Origin: Calcarisporiella thermophila CBS 279.70
Lineage: Eukaryota > Calcarisporiellomycota
Assembly: GCF_041956535.1 (NCBI RefSeq)
Contig: NW_027192195.1
Span: forward strand, 283,807 to 347,806
Length of the DNA: 64,000 bases
Direction: 5' to 3'
Part shown: positions 58,678 through 64,000 of the stretch, piece by piece
Position numbering within the stretch: the stretch's first letter is position 1
Layout: every line of letters begins with the position of its first letter
The notes under the pieces: model-generated
Told to the model about the DNA's origin: nothing
Databases searched by the model: none
What the model saw: only the letters and a program-made list of their open reading frames with translations
Translations under genes and position numbers: made by a program

Positions 58678-59745
58678 GTTGGATATATTGGAAATAAATA
58701 AAGCGATAAAGTAGTGAGGGTGAGGAGTGCCGAGGTTTAATGTGCACGAGGTCTGCTGTGCTAGTGTGAGGAATCAGAAGAGAGCTTTCTATGCGGAAGC
58801 CCCACTATAGTGAAAGAGAAGAGAGTCAGTAGAAGCGTGACGTTGGGGGAAACGGAAGGAGGGGGCTCTCGGGCGGCAATTCCTTTATATAATGGCCCAC
58901 GTTCGATTCAATTTTCCATCACCCTTCAATTTTTTTTGCCTCTGCCCGTCACCCATTAGAATTTCGGTTCTTTGACAGTCCGCGATCTCTCCCCCTCTAA
59001 GAATCCACGAGGCTCGCGGACATTTTTCTTTGTTTGCAGTTTAGTCAGAGCGTGCCCGGTATCCATTTACAAAAGCTTCGTAATTAGTCTCCACGCCTGC
59101 CATTTGACGGCCAGCCGCGATCCAAGGAGCATTGCCCTATTAAGCCAGTGCCCCTACCCTCTCCCCTCCCTTGTGCTCTCTTCTGTAACCCAAACACATG
59201 CGCATGGACCGGTTTTCGGCCGGCTATCATTGGAAAGGTTCCGCCATCTCGAGATCCTTGTTTTATTTTTGTCCTTGCTCTTGATGGATTTCATCAACAC
59301 GCTCCGAGCTTTTTTAGCCATTCCCTGGGAAGATGCAATCGAAGAAACTCCATGCCCAGGTCTTAATTGATTAGTCTAAAAAACAGTATACTTTGTATTC
59401 AGTGGAGGAGGCAGTAGTGAGAAGTGATAATAAAAGAATAAAGCGATCGGAAATAAGAACACGAGAGAGAAAAAATTTTTGTTAAACGATAGCAAAAATA
59501 CCAAACAAGGAACTGTGTAAGCACTTTTAGCTCCAGTTTCTTGGTTATAGTTATATGTATAATAAGACCATAGAGAAGATTCCAATTAAAAGTTCGTGCG
59601 TTTGTTCTCACAAGATATTTTGAAATATAATCGAACAAATTCTATTGAAGCGGGAAGAGGGAAGAGGAGGGGGGAGGAGAGGGTGGAGGACGAGAAGGGG
59701 AGAGAGGAGAACGAGAAAGATAACGAAAACAAAAACAGCCAAATA
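58678..59745. other. Upstream region of the LPMO-like gene and 3' flank of the alginate-lyase-like gene
   Basis: No supported gene. It contains the TATA box at 58883. AG-rich low-complexity DNA lies near 59650-59730. Confidence 0.5.
58883..58891 (-). promoter_or_regulatory. TATA box of the LPMO-like gene
   Basis: On the minus strand TATATAAAG lies about 206 bases upstream of the start codon. Confidence 0.5.
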
Positions 59746-61336
59746 CTACCAACAGTTCCACATATGTCCATTTGTGATGATCCCGAGGTCACAAATATAG
59801 TCATTTGGAGGCTTCATTCCTTTACGTTTGTTCTCCTTCATGCGCCTCTCAGCCAGCGTTTCCAAACCCTGCAGATGAGTCGGGTCGCCGTAGACGAGAT
59901 AGGAAACGCGCAATACTTTATAGAATTCTTCAATATCAAAGCCCTTAATGTTCTTGTACGGCCAGCCCTCGCCCTCCGTGAGCGCGTAGGGTAGCAGGTA
60001 GTCGACCGCCTTCTTGATAGACTCCCCGTTCGGCCCTTCGTAGTTCCACAAATCCACCTGAACTAACTTCGCTTGTTGTGCCAGTAGCATCAACCCCTGC
60101 AAGTTGAAAGCGCTGTAGAACCATCCCGTGGGACGCTCCGTCTCCCCAGGTTGCCACCCATTGGGCTTCACCTGTCTTAAGATCCTCTTTGTTTTAGCCT
60201 CTTCCGCGACGGCCCGTGCCTCCTCAACGCGACCAAGGAAGCGAAGCAGTGCGATGTGCTGAACATCGTAGTAGGTTCCATGGTTATTGTGTGCGTTTCG
60301 CTCCAGCTTTCCCTGCTTACTGTTGTAGAACCAATCGTAGTACTCGATGAACCAATTCTGTAGGCCCTCGTGCAACTCCTTAGTATAGTATTCCGAAGCT
60401 TGAAGATATTTGATCCCGTCAAACATACTAAGTACCCAATAGCGGGGGCGGGTTAAGAGAAGGAACAAAAGACTCAAGTTCAATACCATTCATGGATTTA
60501 TGGCACAATTCATATGCTCACCGGTACACCTGCATGAGGTCCAATACACCCGTGCGACGACCCTCCTCAGTGCCTTTCCTGAAGCTTGCATACTTGAGGT
60601 TGGGGTTCATCTTGGTCTCTGGATGCAAGAACCACTCATTCAGTCGGTAACATGCCTTTTTTGCGTACTTGGCATCGCCAGTCCAGAAGTATGCCTGGCC
60701 CATCACGCCCACTTCGCGCATCATTTGACGAAGTAAACGGTAATCACGGACAGTCTCTACTTCGGGATTAATATGCCCATCTCTACCGATATAGGGAAGT
60801 CCATCTTGCTTTGAAGGGTCTGGCCAGAAATACTTGGCAAGTGAGAGATAGTCGTGCTTGTCGCCAGATGGAGCTGTTTGCTGCTTGAGCGTGACAGAGT
60901 ATACTGACTCATTACGCACAGCAATATCTGCATCGTGAATAACTAGCATCTTAGCACGTTGTCGTTCTTCATTCCACTTGCGCAATGCGAGAAATTCGAG
61001 ATTGGTAGCGGGCTGGACTGCTTGGAAGGTCTCATCATGCTGCCCGTTCGCAGCCGGCATCGCTGGACAAGGAGGGCAGGCGAAGGAGAGATCAGGGATC
61101 TTGGTGGGTATCTGGCGGAGCGAGGTAGGGCCTGGGAGATCACCATGCGGGAAATCAGCCCCCTGCTGCGGAGCTTGCTCAGGCGCTGCAGATTGTTTGA
61201 GCAAAGATAGCCAGTCTTGAGGCTTTTGTTGTTCTTCTCCAGATCGGAAGGCACTCCATAGAACAATACAGAAAACGAAGAAAATGAGAAGCAGGGTAAG
61301 GTCCTTTACTCTTAAAGAACGCCAAGGATTGGCCAT
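59746..61336 (-). CDS. Membrane-anchored alginate-lyase-family protein
   Basis: It is a predicted polysaccharide lyase-like enzyme of the alginate lyase (PF05426-type) superfamily. The model is complement(join(59746..60427,60522..61336)), 498 residues. Residues 14-31 (LTLLLIFFVFCIVLWSAF) form one membrane helix preceded by basic residues, so the catalytic part should face the lumen or outside as a type II protein. A Pro/Gln-rich stalk follows. The domain shows LSLAKYFWPDPSKQDGLPYI, the typical start, and NAHNNHGTYYDVQ, the conserved Asn-His active-site motif, plus RPTGWFYSAFNLQ. Fungi lack alginate, so the natural substrate is probably another uronate-containing polymer, perhaps from the cell's own wall. 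The two exons join in phase. It lies directly upstream of the LPMO-like gene on the same strand, separated by about 1.1 kb. Confidence 0.85.
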
Positions 61337-63218
61337 TGTGTCGCGCTGTTTTATTTGGCTATCTTTCCTCCCTTGATTAATGTTGCTTCTCCAGTTTCTG
61401 TAGGATTATTATTATTTTTAGAAAGAAAGAAATGTAGGGAGTACACAATAAATTTTCTCCCTGAGCCATCTTGATCTGTGGGGGCTTAGCATTTATCAAA
61501 GTGAAAACCCACAAACCAGCACGAGCGCTTTCCTTTCGGGGACGGGCCTGAAGAATGAGAATTAGACAAATCCAGCCTGCAAATTAAACTGGAGGACGGG
61601 CACGAAGCATTGAGTAGGTGCATGGAGTATTTTATTGCGTGTGTCTGATTGAATACAATGGATAAATGGGAACTAACTTTAGAAATACAAAACAAAGATA
61701 TTTTTAGCTGCAAGAACTATTCTGAACACTTCCCCAGTCAGGGGGAAGTTGACAAGGCGGGGAGAATGCCGCTTTAGTCTGTATAGGTGGGATGAGCAGG
61801 ATCCGGGATGGGCATTCCTAAAATCGTCCTCTCCAATGGTTGCGGTGGCGTGTAGTCGTATGAGGATGCTTGCGAGATCGCATTCGGGCCAGTGCTTTAT
61901 AGATCCCGAGCTTAGCCATAATATATACAAAAGGGTTGGTATTCTTGGTATTGTGTTTTGGGTAGTTGATGTTGCGTCTTACATGGCAAAGATTAGTCAA
62001 ATAGTATTGAGGCAACAGATCGGGAAAAAGAGCACCAAAACTACCTGTGGCGGAATAGGCGCCATCCCCCGCGATGGTTGCGGCGATTAAAATATCCGCG
62101 ATCTCTCTGGGGTCTCATTGTTATTGTGATTCCAACCTTGAGTAATAATTGTTTTTGAGCAGTTTTCAGGTGCGGTCTTTTAGGTGTGAGAGAGGGGAAA
62201 GGGCATATTTATCTCGATTTGATGGGCGCCTAAGATATTCCAAAGTGGAGTCGCTACGCCCAAACCAATTCCGACTTTATCTTCTAGAATGCCTAATGTA
62301 AGGTTTTCCCAACCCTCCAGTAAAAAAAGGGCCGTGCATGATGCAAAATCTCAGGATCTCTTCGATCCATCGGATCTATTCCTCTACTCCATACTTGCGT
62401 AGCATCAGGTCTAAATCTGATCAGACATGCAGAGCATTTTTTCAGATCCTTCTGCAGTCTATTAAGGTGATAAGTTTTCGAAAAATAAAAGTTACCACCT
62501 TTTCCACTCTACTCAGCCTAGTAGAGTGGAACTTAATCCAATTTGAGTTATGTTATATGCTGGATAATCCCTGCCTGTATCACGCCATTATCCCTTTTCA
62601 CCTTATTCATTATGTTTCTAATTGAGCTCTCGTTACCTGCCAACTCCTCTACACCGAAGGTCAGGTGAAATTTTTGACAGAGTAATAAACCCTGTCACCT
62701 CTAGAATATAAAGTGTTGCCGTCAATTACCTCGCCTCTCAACTCTTCACTATTGCATACATTGTGCAACTGCTTCAAGAGGGGGGGGGAGGAAGGCACAT
62801 ACGACAATTGTCATATGATCGGCCTTTATAAAAAAGTTCCAAAGCAACTTGACAAGTGATAAAGATAGTGGACTTGTATCCACATTTTTCTACACCAAAT
62901 CTTCCTGATATCTTCTGCTTTAACCTCTGTGAACGCGGTGATTCTTTTCTTTTTAACATAAGGTCTTTATTGAAAAGTAACCTATCCTTTTAAAAAAATT
63001 AGCTAGATTCTACGTCAAAATCACCCCAATAAATGCTCCTGACGTACCTTGAAGGAAAAGGAAGAAGAAAGAAGGAAAAAACGGATATAATAAGGGGAAA
63101 GGGAGAGGATAAAAGGTAAAGTGGATGCAGTGGCTCCCCAAAACGCCTTGAAATTAACATAATATAGTATATATGTTTACAGAGAACTTCTAAGTCAAGC
63201 AAGTGTTCCACCTAAGTA
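61337..63218. other. Intergenic, no gene that I can support
   Basis: The left end is the upstream region of the alginate-lyase-like gene. Between 61490 and 62100 several short frames on both strands are open, and possible splice sites exist on the minus strand. No chain gives a recognisable or sizeable protein. The right end contains a G run near 62782. The remainder is featureless AT-rich DNA. Confidence 0.4.
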
Positions 63219-63290
63219 TCCGAATTGGTCCAGTGGTTAGGATTTCCCGCTCTCACCGGGACGGCCGGGGTTCGATTCCCCGATTCGGAG
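63219..63290 (+). tRNA. trnE-CUC: tRNA-Glu (anticodon CUC)
   Basis: The 72-base sequence folds fully. The acceptor stem is TCCGAAT with ATTCGGA, the D arm lies in GGTCCAGTGGTTAGGAT, the anticodon stem TCCCG/CGGGA closes CTCTCAC giving CTC, and the T arm contains GGTTCGATTCC. The discriminator is G. No intron and no encoded CCA. Confidence 0.95.
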
Positions 63291-63293
63291 TAG

Positions 63294-63299
63294 TTTTTT
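63294..63299 (+). terminator. Pol III terminator of tRNA-Glu
   Basis: A run of six T residues three bases after the tRNA end. Confidence 0.75.
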
Positions 63300-64000
63300 G
63301 CGTTTTTCTCATTATTTTTTGATGTTTTTCTCCTTTTGAAGGGCATAGGGACGTTCCCCTCGTCGAGAGGAACCGATTGATACCCTTTTTGTAGGGAGTT
63401 TCTGCAATTTTTGCGGAAACATCGAAGATGATGGGAAAATCGACGCTGATGATGGCGATGGTGACTCCGCCAAAACAACTCCAAATGTCACGGGAACGGT
63501 TCAACAGGGACCACTGATGGGTCCTGACCTCGTGGGGACAGGGTCTCTCCGCCATCTGAGCTGTATGCGGTTCGTCTGAGGCTCGGAGACATGGGGCCCT
63601 CATTCACTTGATGAGGCATCTAGCGACGCCGAACCAGACCAGAGAGCACCACAGGCGCTGCGCCAAGTTCAGAATCTCCCGCCCTTAAACGTAGGATTCA
63701 AAGGCAGTCGAGCCAGGATGCTAGCGAAGGCTTATTTACGACACAACTGTTTACGAACTACAACTAGCGATTCCCCAGACAATCCGATGTTCGAAGTACC
63801 GTCTACTTAGTCGGAAAAAATTAGTACGGCCATAATGGTAGAGGGATTTTTCGTGATAGCAATATGACTTTGTTGCACCCTTTGTTATACGTTCGACCTC
63901 GAGATCTTGACCAACCATTAGCTATCTTCGCCAAGCCGACAAAGCGCACTCATGAGTTCCCGGAAAGCAGACTTCCTCTTCACTGTTGTCCATCTACCCC
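63300..64000. other. Right end of the window, no supported gene
   Basis: A minus-strand frame of about 116 codons crosses this region and reads into the tRNA, which makes it an artefact at least there. The DNA from 63480 to 63740 is less AT-rich than its surroundings and could be a decayed repeat inserted next to the tRNA. I see no domain or terminal repeats. Confidence 0.4.

Noticed and set aside
61490-62100. Possible small spliced minus-strand gene (short frames such as one starting MAKLGIYKALARMRSRKH)
   Set aside because: Alternative frames are equally open, no splice chain keeps phase over more than two short exons, and no family is recognised.
63253-63603. Minus-strand frame of 116 codons at the right end
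   Set aside because: It reads through the complement of tRNA-Glu, a well-known source of false proteins.
1-64000. CRISPR array, bacterial operons or riboswitches
   Set aside because: Intron-rich eukaryotic genes throughout; no regularly spaced repeats with unique spacers and no bacterial gene organisation.

Overview
The window reads as nuclear DNA of a filamentous, early-diverging (zygomycete-grade) fungus. Genes are split by many short GT-AG introns of about 50-110 bases and lie on both strands with T-rich 3' flanks. The set includes fungal hallmarks: ERG3 sterol C-5 desaturase, an APSES/ankyrin cell-cycle factor, a Rua1-type regulator, a fungal MscL and a histidine-brace LPMO-like protein. 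I cannot fix the species; an entomophthoralean/Basidiobolus-like or mortierellalean fungus would fit. All exon models were built by eye from splice signals, and each complete model keeps frame from start to stop.

Layout. 1-7 kb: tail of a membrane protein, a clamp-loader subunit (Rfc5 type), a Spartan-like DNA-protein crosslink protease, an F-box protein, and mitochondrial ribosomal protein S16 divergent from it. 8.6-19 kb: a PUF RNA-binding protein, mitochondrial malic enzyme, tRNA-Ile, a 2.7-kb gene desert with a tRNA-derived element candidate, signal peptide peptidase, and a 47-codon gene convergent with it. 20-33 kb: a C2H2 factor, an AAGAB/Irc6-like adaptin-binding protein, a Rua1-like regulator in a markedly GC-rich block, MscL, an unrecognised 163-residue protein with a C-x2-C-x6-H-x2-H tail, and mitochondrial enoyl-CoA hydratase.

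33-52 kb is an AT-rich, gene-poor accessory island built around one 11-exon gene (36252-50186) predicted to encode a 4397-residue nonribosomal peptide synthetase. The order is C(truncated)-A-T-E-C-A-T-E*-C-A-(second A-subdomain)-T-R. It should make a linear tripeptide and release it reductively. Its main oddities are a second epimerase that has lost its catalytic residues, a C-terminal third that looks grafted from a LYS2-type aminoadipate reductase and leaves a duplicated A-subdomain at the seam, and intron positions that repeat from module to module and record how the gene grew by module duplication. A transposase-like helix-turn-helix relic and two sharp inverted repeats lie in the flanks.

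52-64 kb returns to ordinary genes: ERG3, an Mbp1/Res-type APSES factor, a secreted LPMO-like protein with a Gln-rich repeat tail, a membrane-anchored alginate-lyase-family protein, and tRNA-Glu. The two carbohydrate-active genes lie in tandem on the minus strand and may both act on the wall or outside the cell.
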